Positions 6,924-15,291 are shown, counted from the first letter of the stretch. The stretch is DNA of 22,457 nt from Candidatus Parcubacteria bacterium (GCA_023142975.1 JAGLIN010000044.1:1-22457); one strand, 5' to 3'. Numbers and translations are program-made. Notes: generated by a model from the letters alone, not told the origin.

Positions 6924-9695
6924 ATGAGTGATAAAAAAATAAAGACTCTTATTGCCTTGTTTTGTTCGTTGATTATAGTAGTAATAACATCTTTTGCTAT
7001 TGCTTCGCCTTCTTTTGAGATTGATACACAAAGTGAACCATCTGTCAGTGGTGTTACTGTTGCGCCGGCAACTCAGGATCGCGGGAGTAGCGTAGTTATT
7101 TCTGCCAAAGTAGAAGATGTTTCGGGTATTAACTATGTTCGGGCGCAAATCAGAAATTCTGCTAACACAGTAGTGGCGACAGTTAATCTTTATGATGATG
7201 GAGCTCATAGTGATGGAGCTGTGGGAGATGATGTCTATGCAAACAGCTGGACTATTCCAAACAGCTTACCTGTGGGAAATTACGATGTATTTATTATTGC
7301 TTCCGATACTTTTGGATATATTTATAATCAGAAAGATGCCAGTCTCACTGTTATTGTTTGTGTTAACGGAACTACGCAGTCTTGCGGTTCGGATGTCGGT
7401 GAATGCGTTGCCGGGACGCAGACTTGCGCGGGTGGTGTTTGGGGAGCTTGCTTGGGAGAAATCGGAGCGACGGCGGAGATATGCGATGGTTTGGATAATG
7501 ACTGTGATAATCTTACGGACGAAAATTTAACCGCGCCTTTAAATAGCAATCAAGCGGGAGTTTGTGCCAGTTCACGCAAAACCTGTAGCGACATCACTGG
7601 CTGGGTTGATGATTATTCAAGCGTTGCTAATAATGAATTTCCAACAGAAACATCTTGTGACGGATTAGACAATGATTGCGACGGCGCAACAGACGAAGGT
7701 TGTGTTTGCGTTAACGGCGCTACTCAATCCTGCGGTTCCGATGTTGGAGAATGCCAATCAGGAATTCAGACCTGCGTGGCAGGTATTTGGGGAGCTTGTG
7801 TTGGTAAAATCGTGCCAAGTGTGGAAGTATGCAATGATAGCAAGGATAATGATTGCGATAACGATGTTGATTGCGCTGATAGTGATTGTAGCGGAGATCC
7901 AGCTTGCGTGGCAACTTGTCCTGATGGTTCTTGCAATGTTGCTGGCGGGGAATGTTCAACTTGCGCCGCTGATTGCGCGGTAGCTGATTGCTGTGGAACT
8001 GACACTTCCTGTGATACTGTTGTGGGAGAAGATTGTTCAAATTGCGCTGATTGTGAATGTGTTGCGCCAGATATTTGTTGTTCTGGAACTTGTCAGACAC
8101 CAGCTTGCGCTAATAACAGTGATTGTGATGATAGCGATAGTTGCACAACGGACACTTGCAGTAATCCTGGCGCATGCTCCGCCGCTTGTTATAATTCTTC
8201 TGTTAGCTGTGATGATGGTAATGACGGTTGCTGTCCTGCGGGCTGCTTCGATCCGCCAGATACTGATTGCGTAGCAACAACTTCGGTTGATGTACTTTTG
8301 CCAGCAGTTGATAACTTTAATCTTGAGCCAGACAGTCCGATGACAATTAGAGTTCAGGTTATAGGAGTTAACGCTTTGAATAATTTTCTTTATATACAAT
8401 ATCCAGATGAAACAAATGTGGAAGCGCATATGTTGTATGACGATGGTTTGCACGATGACTTATTGGCAGATGACGGTATTTGGGGAACGATTTGGGCTGG
8501 ACGAGAAGAATTGGGAGCATATTATCTTGATTCGGTAATAGAATTTCCCATTGGGGTATTTATCGAGTTTGATAATGCAAGAACATTTAATATTGCCTGT
8601 TTTCCAACTGGTTGTGATGGTAATTGTCCATTAGGATGCACTGTTGTTGAAGATATTGATTGTTCTGGAATAGAATGTTGTGGAAATAGTAATTGTGGTA
8701 CTGGAGAAGATGATATCAATTGTCCAGCAGATTGCGCAGGGCCATTAACAACATCAATTAAATTGCCAAATGATAAAGATACGTTTAACGGTGTGGAGCT
8801 GGTTGCTTTTGAAGGTTTGGTTGCGGGAGGAATAACACCTTACATTTCTTTTCTTTGGACATCTTATGATAACAATGGAAATATTAAAGATGGAGATATT
8901 GGAAATATGCAGACATTCAGTAAAAACGATTTAAGTGTCGGAGAACATTCAATTGTTTTAACTGTTACTGATAGTGTTGGCGCGACAAATACGGCTAACA
9001 TAAAAATTCATATTTTGGGCGATTCATTTACTTGGAGAAATAAAGATGGAAAAAATTGGATGACTAATGTTAAAAATCAAGGAGGATGTGGTTCTTGTTG
9101 GTCGTTTGCTGTAACGGGAACGATGGAAGCAAAATATAATATTCAGGAAAATGATGTTGATATAGATAAAAACTTTTCCGAACAGGACTTAATATCTTGT
9201 CATGCAAGGAGTGGTTGCGAAGGAGCTAATTCGATGGTGGCATTTAACTATGTTCAAAAAACTGGAATAGTTGAGAGAAGCTGTTTTCCTTATATGGAGC
9301 AGGACGAAACAACAATTCCCGCTACTTTTTGTTCAGAAAGGTGCACTGAGTGGAATACGGAATTGTGGACAATAACGGGAGTTCATAAAATTGGTAGCAC
9401 TCAAGATGACATAAAAAAACAATTGATTAGCAAAGGACCTCTTTCGGTTCATGTATATATACATTCTTGGGATACAGTAACGATGGGTTGCGCGGGAGGA
9501 ACGGAAGGACCTCATGCTGTAGTGATAGTAGGATATGACGACAATGATGCTGTTACAGGAGGTTGTTGGATTGTAAGAAATAGCTGGGGATCTGATTGGG
9601 TTGACGGTGATGGTGAAGGATATTTTAAAGTAAAATATGGAGAATGTGGGATAGAAGATGGAGGTGAATATATTTATGGAGTAAATTCCCCATAA
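6924..9695 (+). CDS. Secreted Cys-rich multidomain papain-family (C1A) protease
   Basis: The 923-aa protein starts with a signal peptide (hydrophobic 9-26, likely cleavage after AIA at 27). Next is a D-rich beta-sandwich (about 40-145). A long Cys-rich region follows (146-450), with two copies of a CVNG-x4-C-G-S-D-V-G-E-C unit and CDGLDNDCD motifs like the MopE-type metal-binding repeat. Then come a second D-rich beta-sandwich (455-555), more Cys motifs, a PKD-like domain (610-698) and a C-terminal papain domain (700-923). The catalytic set is complete: Q719 in NQG, C725 in GSCWSFA, H864 in GPHAVVIVGY, N886 in RNSWG. No I29-type propeptide is visible, so the upstream domains may serve as the pro-region. 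It sits 48 nt after the pilin-like genes. Surface anchoring is not obvious. Substrate is unknown; prey, host or self-envelope proteins are possible. Confidence 0.9.
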   Translation: MSDKKIKTLIALFCSLIIVVITSFAIASPSFEIDTQSEPSVSGVTVAPATQDRGSSVVISAKVEDVSGINYVRAQIRNSANTVVATVNLYDDGAHSDGAVGDDVYANSWTIPNSLPVGNYDVFIIASDTFGYIYNQKDASLTVIVCVNGTTQSCGSDVGECVAGTQTCAGGVWGACLGEIGATAEICDGLDNDCDNLTDENLTAPLNSNQAGVCASSRKTCSDITGWVDDYSSVANNEFPTETSCDGLDNDCDGATDEGCVCVNGATQSCGSDVGECQSGIQTCVAGIWGACVGKIVPSVEVCNDSKDNDCDNDVDCADSDCSGDPACVATCPDGSCNVAGGECSTCAADCAVADCCGTDTSCDTVVGEDCSNCADCECVAPDICCSGTCQTPACANNSDCDDSDSCTTDTCSNPGACSAACYNSSVSCDDGNDGCCPAGCFDPPDTDCVATTSVDVLLPAVDNFNLEPDSPMTIRVQVIGVNALNNFLYIQYPDETNVEAHMLYDDGLHDDLLADDGIWGTIWAGREELGAYYLDSVIEFPIGVFIEFDNARTFNIACFPTGCDGNCPLGCTVVEDIDCSGIECCGNSNCGTGEDDINCPADCAGPLTTSIKLPNDKDTFNGVELVAFEGLVAGGITPYISFLWTSYDNNGNIKDGDIGNMQTFSKNDLSVGEHSIVLTVTDSVGATNTANIKIHILGDSFTWRNKDGKNWMTNVKNQGGCGSCWSFAVTGTMEAKYNIQENDVDIDKNFSEQDLISCHARSGCEGANSMVAFNYVQKTGIVERSCFPYMEQDETTIPATFCSERCTEWNTELWTITGVHKIGSTQDDIKKQLISKGPLSVHVYIHSWDTVTMGCAGGTEGPHAVVIVGYDDNDAVTGGCWIVRNSWGSDWVDGDGEGYFKVKYGECGIEDGGEYIYGVNSP

Positions 9696-9738
9696 ATCTC
9701 AAAATAATAAATACTCTTTAAAACTAACAATTCTATTT

Positions 9739-10275
9739 ATGAAGAAACTTCAAACCAAAAAACAAACAGCAATTATCCTAGTTATCGTAACAGTTTTTAC
9801 TGGACTCATTTTTCTTAATTCCGTTTCAGGAATAGCAAATCCATCAGCAATTTATTGTAAAAATTTGGGATATGAATATTTTATTAAAGATTCTCCCAAG
9901 GGAGAATACGGAGTTTGTCGTTTACCTGACAACACAGAAGTTGAGGGATGGAAATTTTTCAAAGGAGAAGTTGGTAATGAATATAACTATTGCAGTCAAA
10001 AAGGTTATGAAATAAAAATGGCTTCTGGTAGTGAATGCGGATTTACAAAAAAATGTGTAATATGTGTTTTGAAAGACGGTACGGAGATGAGAGTTGATAA
10101 GCTAATGGAAAAAGAAGCAAAAGAACCAGTAGAAACAACCATCACTCCAAATGTTATAGAGAAAGATAAGAGTCGTTCGCCTTATTTAAATATTATTTTC
10201 GTAATTTTAGCTGTTATAATAATTGGATTAGGAGTGATGGTTTTAAAGAAAAGAAAGAAAAATATCTTAAAGTAA
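9739..10275 (+). CDS. DUF333 domain membrane protein
   Basis: The 178-aa protein has an N-terminal hydrophobic segment (11-31), then a DUF333 (putative hemolysin-like) domain at about 34-85: NPSAIYCKNLGYEY, GEYGVCRLPDN and EVEGWKFFKGEVG. A second Cys set (85-110, with CVICVLKDGT) follows. A C-terminal membrane helix (about 149-169) ends in a basic tail KKRKKNILK. The topology suggests an exposed domain tethered by the C-terminal helix. DUF333 proteins with Cys-rich companions are known in methanogenic archaea and other bacteria; function is unknown. It lies 43 nt after the protease and 43 nt before rfbD, in the same direction, so it is probably part of the operon. Confidence 0.8.
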   Translation: MKKLQTKKQTAIILVIVTVFTGLIFLNSVSGIANPSAIYCKNLGYEYFIKDSPKGEYGVCRLPDNTEVEGWKFFKGEVGNEYNYCSQKGYEIKMASGSECGFTKKCVICVLKDGTEMRVDKLMEKEAKEPVETTITPNVIEKDKSRSPYLNIIFVILAVIIIGLGVMVLKKRKKNILK

Positions 10276-10318
10276 AAACAATTAAACAAGATATTATTTT
10301 AACAAATTTACAAATTTA

Positions 10319-11170
10319 ATGAAGAACATTATGAAGATTTTAATTCTTGGATATAAAGGAATGCTTGGACACGAATTAGTGAAAGAGTTTGAAAATGGTC
10401 ACGAGCTTATTTTGTGGGACAGGGATCAGATTGACATTTCCAGAAAAGAAGAGGTGATAGAAAAAGTCAGCAAGTTGTGTCCAGATATTGTAATTAACGC
10501 CGCTGCTTATACTGCGGTTGACGAAGCGGAACATAATAAAAATTTAGCCTACAAAGTAAATGGTTGCGCAGTCGGATTTTTAGCAACGGTATGCAAAGAA
10601 ATTGACGCTCTCTTTATTCATTTTAGCACTGACTATGTTTTTGATGGCGAGAATCATAATGGTTATAAAGAAAATCATTCTTATAATCCAATTAATATGT
10701 ATGGAAAATCAAAAGCGCTTGGAGAAAAAATGATTTTTGACATTTCTTCAAAATATTATATAATAAGAACATCTTGGCTCTTTGGAAAAAATGGAAAAAA
10801 TTTCGTGGAAACAATGTTGCGTTTAGCTAAAGAAAAAAAAGACATTAGAGTTGTTAACGATCAATTTGGAAGTCCGACTTATGCCAAAGATTTGGCATCG
10901 GAAGTCAGAAAATTAGTTGAGTCGCAAAATCAATCTGGAATTTATCATATTACAAATTCTGAGACTTGCAGCTGGTATGATTTTGCTGTGAAAATCTTTG
11001 AACTTTCCAATTTAAATTTAAAAGTAAAACCCATAAAAACAGAGGAGTTTCCCACGCCGGCAAAAAGGCCTATTTACTCAATGCTTATTAACACCAAGCT
11101 TCCACCAATGAGAAAATGGGAGGAGGCATTAAAAAGTTATTTAATTGAAACGGGAAGAAGAAAATTATAA
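10319..11170 (+). CDS. rfbD: dTDP-4-dehydrorhamnose reductase
   Basis: This enzyme carries out the last step of dTDP-L-rhamnose synthesis, an NAD(P)H-dependent reduction of dTDP-4-keto-rhamnose. The 283 aa show GYKGMLG (11-17) for the cofactor, VINAAAYTAVDEAE (58-71), STDYVFDG (103-110), the catalytic Y128-x3-K132 in MYGKSKALGE, and DQFGSPTY (181-188). This is the full family signature. A second in-frame ATG at 10331 gives the more usual start MKILILGYKG, and either may be used, since neither has a Shine-Dalgarno site. It trails the protease operon by 43 nt, and it is separated from rfbB by about 9 kb and strand. Confidence 0.95.
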   Translation: MKNIMKILILGYKGMLGHELVKEFENGHELILWDRDQIDISRKEEVIEKVSKLCPDIVINAAAYTAVDEAEHNKNLAYKVNGCAVGFLATVCKEIDALFIHFSTDYVFDGENHNGYKENHSYNPINMYGKSKALGEKMIFDISSKYYIIRTSWLFGKNGKNFVETMLRLAKEKKDIRVVNDQFGSPTYAKDLASEVRKLVESQNQSGIYHITNSETCSWYDFAVKIFELSNLNLKVKPIKTEEFPTPAKRPIYSMLINTKLPPMRKWEEALKSYLIETGRRKL

Positions 11171-11207
11171 TTGTTATATTACCGCGAGTTTTCTATAAAA
11201 AAATATT

Positions 11208-11235
11208 TTGTTAATTTGTCGCTTGTTATTATAAA
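11208..11235 (+). promoter_or_regulatory. Probable promoter of the 33-aa membrane peptide
   Basis: TTGTTA (11208-11213) is followed after 16 bp by TATAAA (11230-11235), about 60 nt before the small ORF at 11295. The fit is moderate in AT-rich DNA. Confidence 0.4.
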
Positions 11236-11294
11236 CATAAACAAAAAAACTAAATTTACTTAATTTAATTTTAATTAATTAAAAAATAAAAAAC

Positions 11295-11396
11295 ATGGAA
11301 AAGAATAACAAAAGCGTAGACAACGTTCCAGCAATGTTGTTTGTATCATTTTTAATGATTGTTATAATTATTCTAATGATGCTTAAATTTTCATAA
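11295..11396 (+). CDS. Small single-pass membrane peptide, 33 aa
   Basis: The ORF encodes a hydrophilic head (MEKNNKSVDNVP) and one strongly hydrophobic helix (about residues 13-33) rich in I, L, M, V and F, ending in KFS. The clean head-plus-helix pattern in a gap between two genes, with a possible promoter upstream, supports a real gene. There is no Shine-Dalgarno site. The region after it (11397-11471) holds a perfect 8-bp inverted repeat, CACAAAAC (11407-11414) and GTTTTGTG (11451-11458). Confidence 0.45.
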   Translation: MEKNNKSVDNVPAMLFVSFLMIVIIILMMLKFS

Positions 11397-11471
11397 GACA
11401 TAGATTCACAAAACCATAAAAACTTACCTTTGATTTATTTCATAGTAATAGTTTTGTGGTAAATATTTTTT

Positions 11472-11477
11472 ATAATA
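11472..11477 (+). promoter_or_regulatory. -10 box for the beta-propeller gene
   Basis: A perfect TATAAT stands 18 nt before the ATG at 11496. No good -35 is seen at 17 bp. The right arm of the 8-bp inverted repeat (11451-11458) covers the -35 position, so a regulator may act there. Confidence 0.45.
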
Positions 11478-11495
11478 ATAAATTGAAACAAACAT

Positions 11496-13811
11496 ATGAA
11501 ACAAAAATTAAACGAAACGAAACAATGTAAACCAAAACAATGCAAAATAAAAAGACTAGACATTTGTAATGTTATGCTGTTTTCTCTGTTCTTTTTGATT
11601 TTCGTCAGTCTTGGAACTGCGCTTTTAGTTTCTGTAATTAGTAAGAATAGAATTAATCCTATTACTCCTCCAATTAGTATTGAAGACGGAGCAATGAAAC
11701 AATTTAAAAGTTATGACGAGATAAAAGAATTTTTAGACGAAAGCGCTAATAGTATTTCTGTTAATATGATGGGAAGAAATTTAATGCAAGCAGATACATT
11801 AAACATGGCTGAAAGTTCTAAGGCAACAGACGGCTGGGGAGCTGCCACGCCGCCAGACCCTGCTCCAAGCGGGATGGGAGGCGGAACAGATTATTCAACC
11901 ACGAATGTTCAGGTAGCGGGAGTGGACGAAGGGGATATCATAAAAACGGATGGCAAATATATTTATGCGATTTCCGGGCAAGAAATTGTTATCACTGACG
12001 CCTATCCGGCCGATGACGCCACTATTGTTTCCAGAATAAAATTTGATTCGAGTCCTAGTGGAATTTATCTAAACGGAGATAATTTGGTAGTCTATGGACA
12101 GAATTATAATATCTATAATTATAAAAAATCTGCTGACGCAACTGATAATTTGTTGAGAAAAAGAATAAATAGTAGTTGTACTTTTCTAAAAGTTTTTGAT
12201 ATAAGCGATAAGGAAAATCCAAAAGAAGAAAGGGATTTTGATTTTGAAGGAAACTTTGTTAATTCCAGAATGATCGGAGATTATGTTTATTTCATTACAG
12301 AGAATTACTCTTATTATGATGACGAAATTCCAGTTCCTTTAGTTATAGAGAATGGAGAAATTTTGAATGATACTATAATAGAATGTCCAAATTGCTGGAA
12401 TGTTTATTATTTTGACACACCTTATCGTTCGCATAATTTTACGAGCGTTACCGCGATAAATATTTCTGACAGCGAAGAGAAAATTAAAAACGAAACATAT
12501 CTTTTGGACGGAAATCAGAATAATATGTTTGTTTCACAAGATAATATTTACATCACTTACAATAAATACATCAGCGAGGAGGAACTTGTCTGGAATGTTG
12601 TCAAAGAAATAATTCTGCCAAAATTAAGTGAAAAAAATCGTGAGAGAATTACAGAAATTGAAAACGCGGAAAGTTATGTTTTGTCATCACAGGAAAAAAT
12701 AACTAAAACAAGGATGATCATAAGCAGTTTTGGAGAATCACTGACTGAAGATGAACAAGAAAAAATAACAAAAGAGCTGGAAGCAAAAGCGAAACAAAAA
12801 TACGAAGATATTTCTAAAGAATTAGAAAAGACAGTTATTCACAAGATTGCGATTAATAAAGGCGACTTGCAATATAAAACCGCGGGGGAAGTTCCTGGAG
12901 TTGTTTTAAACCAATTTTCGATGGACGAAGATAACGGCTATTTCCGTATTGCCACCACAAAAAATAGAAGATGGTCAACTTTTGAAGAATCATCAGAATC
13001 ATATAATAATATTTATGTTCTAGACGAAAATATGAAAGTTGTCGGTAAGGTAGAAGAATTGGCTAAAAACGAAAGAATTTATTCCGTGAGATTTATGCAG
13101 AACAGAGCGTATATGGTTACCTTCAAACAAATAGATCCGCTCTTTGTAATTGATCTTGCAGATCCGACAAATCCGAAAGTTCTTGGAGAATTGAAAATCC
13201 CGGGCTTTTCAAATTATTTACATCCTTATGATGAAACAACTTTAATCGGCTTAGGAAAAGATTCTGGCAATTGGAACGCAGGTTTGAAGTTATCTCTTTT
13301 TGATGTTTCTGATGTTAAAAATCCGAAAGAGATAGATAATTATGTATTTGAAAACGGAAGAGGCGATTCAATCGCGCTTAATGACCATAAGGCGTTTCTG
13401 TTTTCAAAAGAGAAAAATTTGTTAGTAATCCCTGTTAATTTAGAGGAATCGGACGAATTAATACCAAGAGAGGAAAGTAGTGTTAGTGCAGAAATGATTA
13501 TGTCAAATCCAATCAGATATTTCAACGGCGCGGCAGTGTTCTATATTGATAAAAAGGGATTTATGCTGAAGGGAATAGTTGATCATTCAGACGGCAATAG
13601 CGCTAATAATTATGGATATAGTTTAGACGCTGTGAAGAGGAGTTTGTATATAGAGAATATATTATATACTCTATCTAATAAATATCTAAAAATGAATGAT
13701 TTGAGTGATATTGAAGAAGTTAATAGTTTGGAATTAAAAAAAGATGTTATAATAATACCAGTTCCAAGACCAATACCAGTGCCGATGCCGATGCTTGAAT
13801 CGATTTTTTAG
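11496..13811 (+). CDS. Secreted, membrane-anchored beta-propeller protein
   Basis: The 771-aa protein has a basic, Cys-containing N-terminus, a membrane anchor (about 26-48) and a large extracytoplasmic part. The motif TTNVQVAGVDEGDIIKTDGK (135-154) followed by YIYAISG is diagnostic of the secreted beta-propeller family (Pfam Beta_propel), as is the FKSYDEIKEFL segment near 70. A charged helical insert of about 70 residues (about 380-450) interrupts the propeller. The C-terminus ends in a proline-rich PVPRPIPVPMPM tail. Function is unknown throughout the family; a surface or envelope scaffold role is inferred. It has its own -10 box, and a hairpin terminator follows at 13842-13868, so it forms a single-gene unit. 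Confidence 0.88.
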   Translation: MKQKLNETKQCKPKQCKIKRLDICNVMLFSLFFLIFVSLGTALLVSVISKNRINPITPPISIEDGAMKQFKSYDEIKEFLDESANSISVNMMGRNLMQADTLNMAESSKATDGWGAATPPDPAPSGMGGGTDYSTTNVQVAGVDEGDIIKTDGKYIYAISGQEIVITDAYPADDATIVSRIKFDSSPSGIYLNGDNLVVYGQNYNIYNYKKSADATDNLLRKRINSSCTFLKVFDISDKENPKEERDFDFEGNFVNSRMIGDYVYFITENYSYYDDEIPVPLVIENGEILNDTIIECPNCWNVYYFDTPYRSHNFTSVTAINISDSEEKIKNETYLLDGNQNNMFVSQDNIYITYNKYISEEELVWNVVKEIILPKLSEKNRERITEIENAESYVLSSQEKITKTRMIISSFGESLTEDEQEKITKELEAKAKQKYEDISKELEKTVIHKIAINKGDLQYKTAGEVPGVVLNQFSMDEDNGYFRIATTKNRRWSTFEESSESYNNIYVLDENMKVVGKVEELAKNERIYSVRFMQNRAYMVTFKQIDPLFVIDLADPTNPKVLGELKIPGFSNYLHPYDETTLIGLGKDSGNWNAGLKLSLFDVSDVKNPKEIDNYVFENGRGDSIALNDHKAFLFSKEKNLLVIPVNLEESDELIPREESSVSAEMIMSNPIRYFNGAAVFYIDKKGFMLKGIVDHSDGNSANNYGYSLDAVKRSLYIENILYTLSNKYLKMNDLSDIEEVNSLELKKDVIIIPVPRPIPVPMPMLESIF

Positions 13812-13841
13812 AGGTAACAGCAAATGAATAACGAGCATCTT

Positions 13842-13868
13842 AAAAGCAGGCAATGCGCCTGTTTTTTT
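13842..13868 (+). terminator. Intrinsic terminator after the beta-propeller gene
   Basis: CAGGC (13847-13851) pairs with GCCTG (13857-13861) around a 5-nt loop, extended by a G-T pair and A-T pairs, and is followed by seven T (13862-13868). It lies about 30 nt after the stop and before the rpsO promoter. Confidence 0.8.
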
Positions 13869-13903
13869 GTATATGCATTGTCTAATCTCTATTTTTATGT
13901 TAA

Positions 13904-13909
13904 TATAAT
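13904..13909 (+). promoter_or_regulatory. -10 box for rpsO
   Basis: A perfect TATAAT sits 63 nt before the S15 start at 13973. TTGTCT (13878-13883) is 20 bp upstream, too far for a standard -35; TCTAAT (13881-13886) has the right spacing of 17. Transcription would start near 13916, giving a leader of about 57 nt if 13973 is the start. Confidence 0.5.
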
Positions 13910-13972
13910 AAAAGTGAAATGCTTGAGGTTTACAAAACAAGTGTTTTTGATTTAATTAATGAAACAATAAAG

Positions 13973-14263
13973 ATGATAAAAAAAGACAAAAAAAAGACAA
14001 TAATAGAAAAGTTCAAAACTCACAAAGAGGATACTGGATCTTCTGAGGTTCAGGTGGCTGTTCTGACTGCAAGAATTAAAGAATTAACAGAACATTTGAA
14101 AGTAAATAAAAAAGATAACCATTCTAGAAGAGGACTTTTACAAATGGTTGCCAAAAGAAAAAAGCTTCTGAAGGATATTCAAAACAACAGCGAGGAAAGA
14201 TTTAAAAAAATAGCTCAATCGCTAAAATTGAAAGCGGGAAAGAAAACAAAGAATGATAAATAA
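13973..14263 (+). CDS. rpsO: 30S ribosomal protein S15
   Basis: S15 binds the three-way junction of 16S rRNA helices 20-22 early in small-subunit assembly. From this ATG the protein is 96 aa (family about 89) and has the core motifs DTGSSEVQVAVLTARI and KKDNHSRRGLLQMVAKRKKLL, with a Lys-rich tail. An upstream in-frame ATG at 13919 would add 18 residues without a counterpart in ordinary S15. It is only 9 nt past the -10 box, so a near-leaderless longer form is possible. No Shine-Dalgarno site precedes either start. In E. coli rpsO sits just upstream of pnp; here the pnp gene is 3.8 kb downstream with several genes between. Confidence 0.95.
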   Translation: MIKKDKKKTIIEKFKTHKEDTGSSEVQVAVLTARIKELTEHLKVNKKDNHSRRGLLQMVAKRKKLLKDIQNNSEERFKKIAQSLKLKAGKKTKNDK

Positions 14264-14407
14264 TATTGAATATTAAAATATTAAATATTGAAGTGAGAGC
14301 TTTAGTCCGAAAATATGGCAAAGTCGCTGATTTTAGTTTATTGCTTTTTAATAACAAGATTGCGTTGAAGTATTTTTAATGTTCAATATCTAATATCCAA
14401 TGTTCAT
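14262..14407. repeat. AT-rich inverted repeat in the rpsO-NYN gap
   Basis: The left arm (14262-14292), built of ATATTGAATATT-like words, faces an imperfect inverted copy (14377-14407, with TTCAATATC and CCAATGTTCA). About 85 nt of unique sequence, with no ORF of note, lie between. Alignment shows about 20 of 25 matches in the best part. The 195-nt intergenic stretch holds nothing else recognisable. Confidence 0.5.
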
Positions 14408-14458
14408 TTTTATTTAATAATCCTATTTAGTTTTTTCAAATAATATTATTTTAATTTT

Positions 14459-14974
14459 ATGCCAATATCCAAAACCATTAAACACAAAGATCAGCGAATT
14501 GGGATTTTTGTTGACGCGCAAAATATGTATCATAGCGCGAGAAATTTATATAAAGCGAGAGTGAATTTTAAAGAAGTTCTGTCAGTCGCGGTCGCGGGAA
14601 GAACTTTAATCAGAGCAATTACTTATGTAATTAAAACCGAAAGCGGGGAAGAAAGGTCATTTTTTGAGGCAATGGAAAAATTAGGTTTTGAAATAAAAGA
14701 AAAAGATCTGCAAATCTTCGCCGGCGGAGCAAAAAAAGCGGACTGGGATGTCGGACTGGCAGTTGACACAATCAAATTAGCTGATAAACTTGATGTGGTT
14801 GTAATTGTCTCCGGCGATGGCGATTATGAGCCGTTGGTGGAATATTTAAAAATCAACAAAGGCTGTCGCGTGGAAGCAGTAGCTTTCGGCGAGACCGCTT
14901 CAGGGAAGTTGTTAGGAGTGGTTGATGACTTTATTGATCTGAGTAAGGATAAGAAAAAGTTTTTGATAAAATAA
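14459..14974 (+). CDS. NYN domain (LabA/DUF88-like) protein, putative RNase
   Basis: The 171-aa protein is a single NYN domain of the PIN-like fold: IGIFVDAQNMYHSA (D19, N22) at the first strand, ADWDVGLAVD (94-103, D97 and D103) and VIVSGDGDYEPLVEYL (117-130, D120 and D122). These are the acidic residues that bind metal in PIN/NYN nucleases. Endoribonuclease activity is inferred from the family. It lies among RNA-related genes (rpsO before, pnp after), which fits RNA processing. It is flanked on both sides by AT-rich inverted repeats. The start is the first ATG; no Shine-Dalgarno site is seen. Confidence 0.88.
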   Translation: MPISKTIKHKDQRIGIFVDAQNMYHSARNLYKARVNFKEVLSVAVAGRTLIRAITYVIKTESGEERSFFEAMEKLGFEIKEKDLQIFAGGAKKADWDVGLAVDTIKLADKLDVVVIVSGDGDYEPLVEYLKINKGCRVEAVAFGETASGKLLGVVDDFIDLSKDKKKFLIK

Positions 14975-14978
14975 TTGT

Positions 14979-15050
14979 CATTTTAACATACTAACATTTA
15001 AACATTTTAACATTCTTAGATGCTTGTTAAAATGTTAGTATGTTAAAATG
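14979..15050. repeat. Perfect 21-bp inverted repeat with iterated words
   Basis: Positions 14979-14999 and 15030-15050 are exact reverse complements (21 bp). Between and beyond them the same words recur: GTTAAAATGTTAGTAT starts at 15025 and again at 15042. The array fills almost the whole gap between the NYN gene and the 55-aa ORF. It could fold as a long RNA hairpin, but lacks a T-tract typical of a terminator. Confidence 0.8.
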
Positions 15051-15063
15051 TTAGTATGATTTT

Positions 15064-15231
15064 ATGTTCAAAAAATTAAAAGAAAAAATAAATCTTAAAA
15101 AGAAGAAAGTGAAAAAGGCGGCTTTTTTGGCGGTTGCTTCTTATCTTTATGATAAAATTTCTGGAAGAAAGAAATTAAAGAAAAAGGAATATATAGATGA
15201 TGTGGAGTATAAAGTGGAAGAGAAGAAATAA
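15064..15231 (+). CDS. Small basic protein, 55 aa
   Basis: The ORF starts MFKKLKEKINLKKKKVKKAA, has a short hydrophobic stretch (AAFLAVASYLYDKI, about 19-32) and ends with a mixed-charge tail. It could be a short membrane-associated peptide or a nucleic-acid binding one; no family is recognised. It lies between two AT-rich repeats and has no Shine-Dalgarno site. The 60-nt gap after it (15232-15291) consists of ATTTTGAA-like words. Confidence 0.45.
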   Translation: MFKKLKEKINLKKKKVKKAAFLAVASYLYDKISGRKKLKKKEYIDDVEYKVEEKK

Positions 15232-15291
15232 TTTTGAATTACGAATTTTAAATTTTGAATCAATTTTGAACGCTTTAATTTTAAAAAATTT

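Noticed and set aside
8037..8453. Antisense ORFs within the protease gene
   Set aside because: They mirror the Cys/Asp-rich repeats of the sense strand and have unnatural composition; they are shadows.
15025..15058. CRISPR-like array from the repeated GTTAAAATGTTAGTAT words
   Set aside because: Only two copies almost touching each other, no spacers of regular length and no cas genes.
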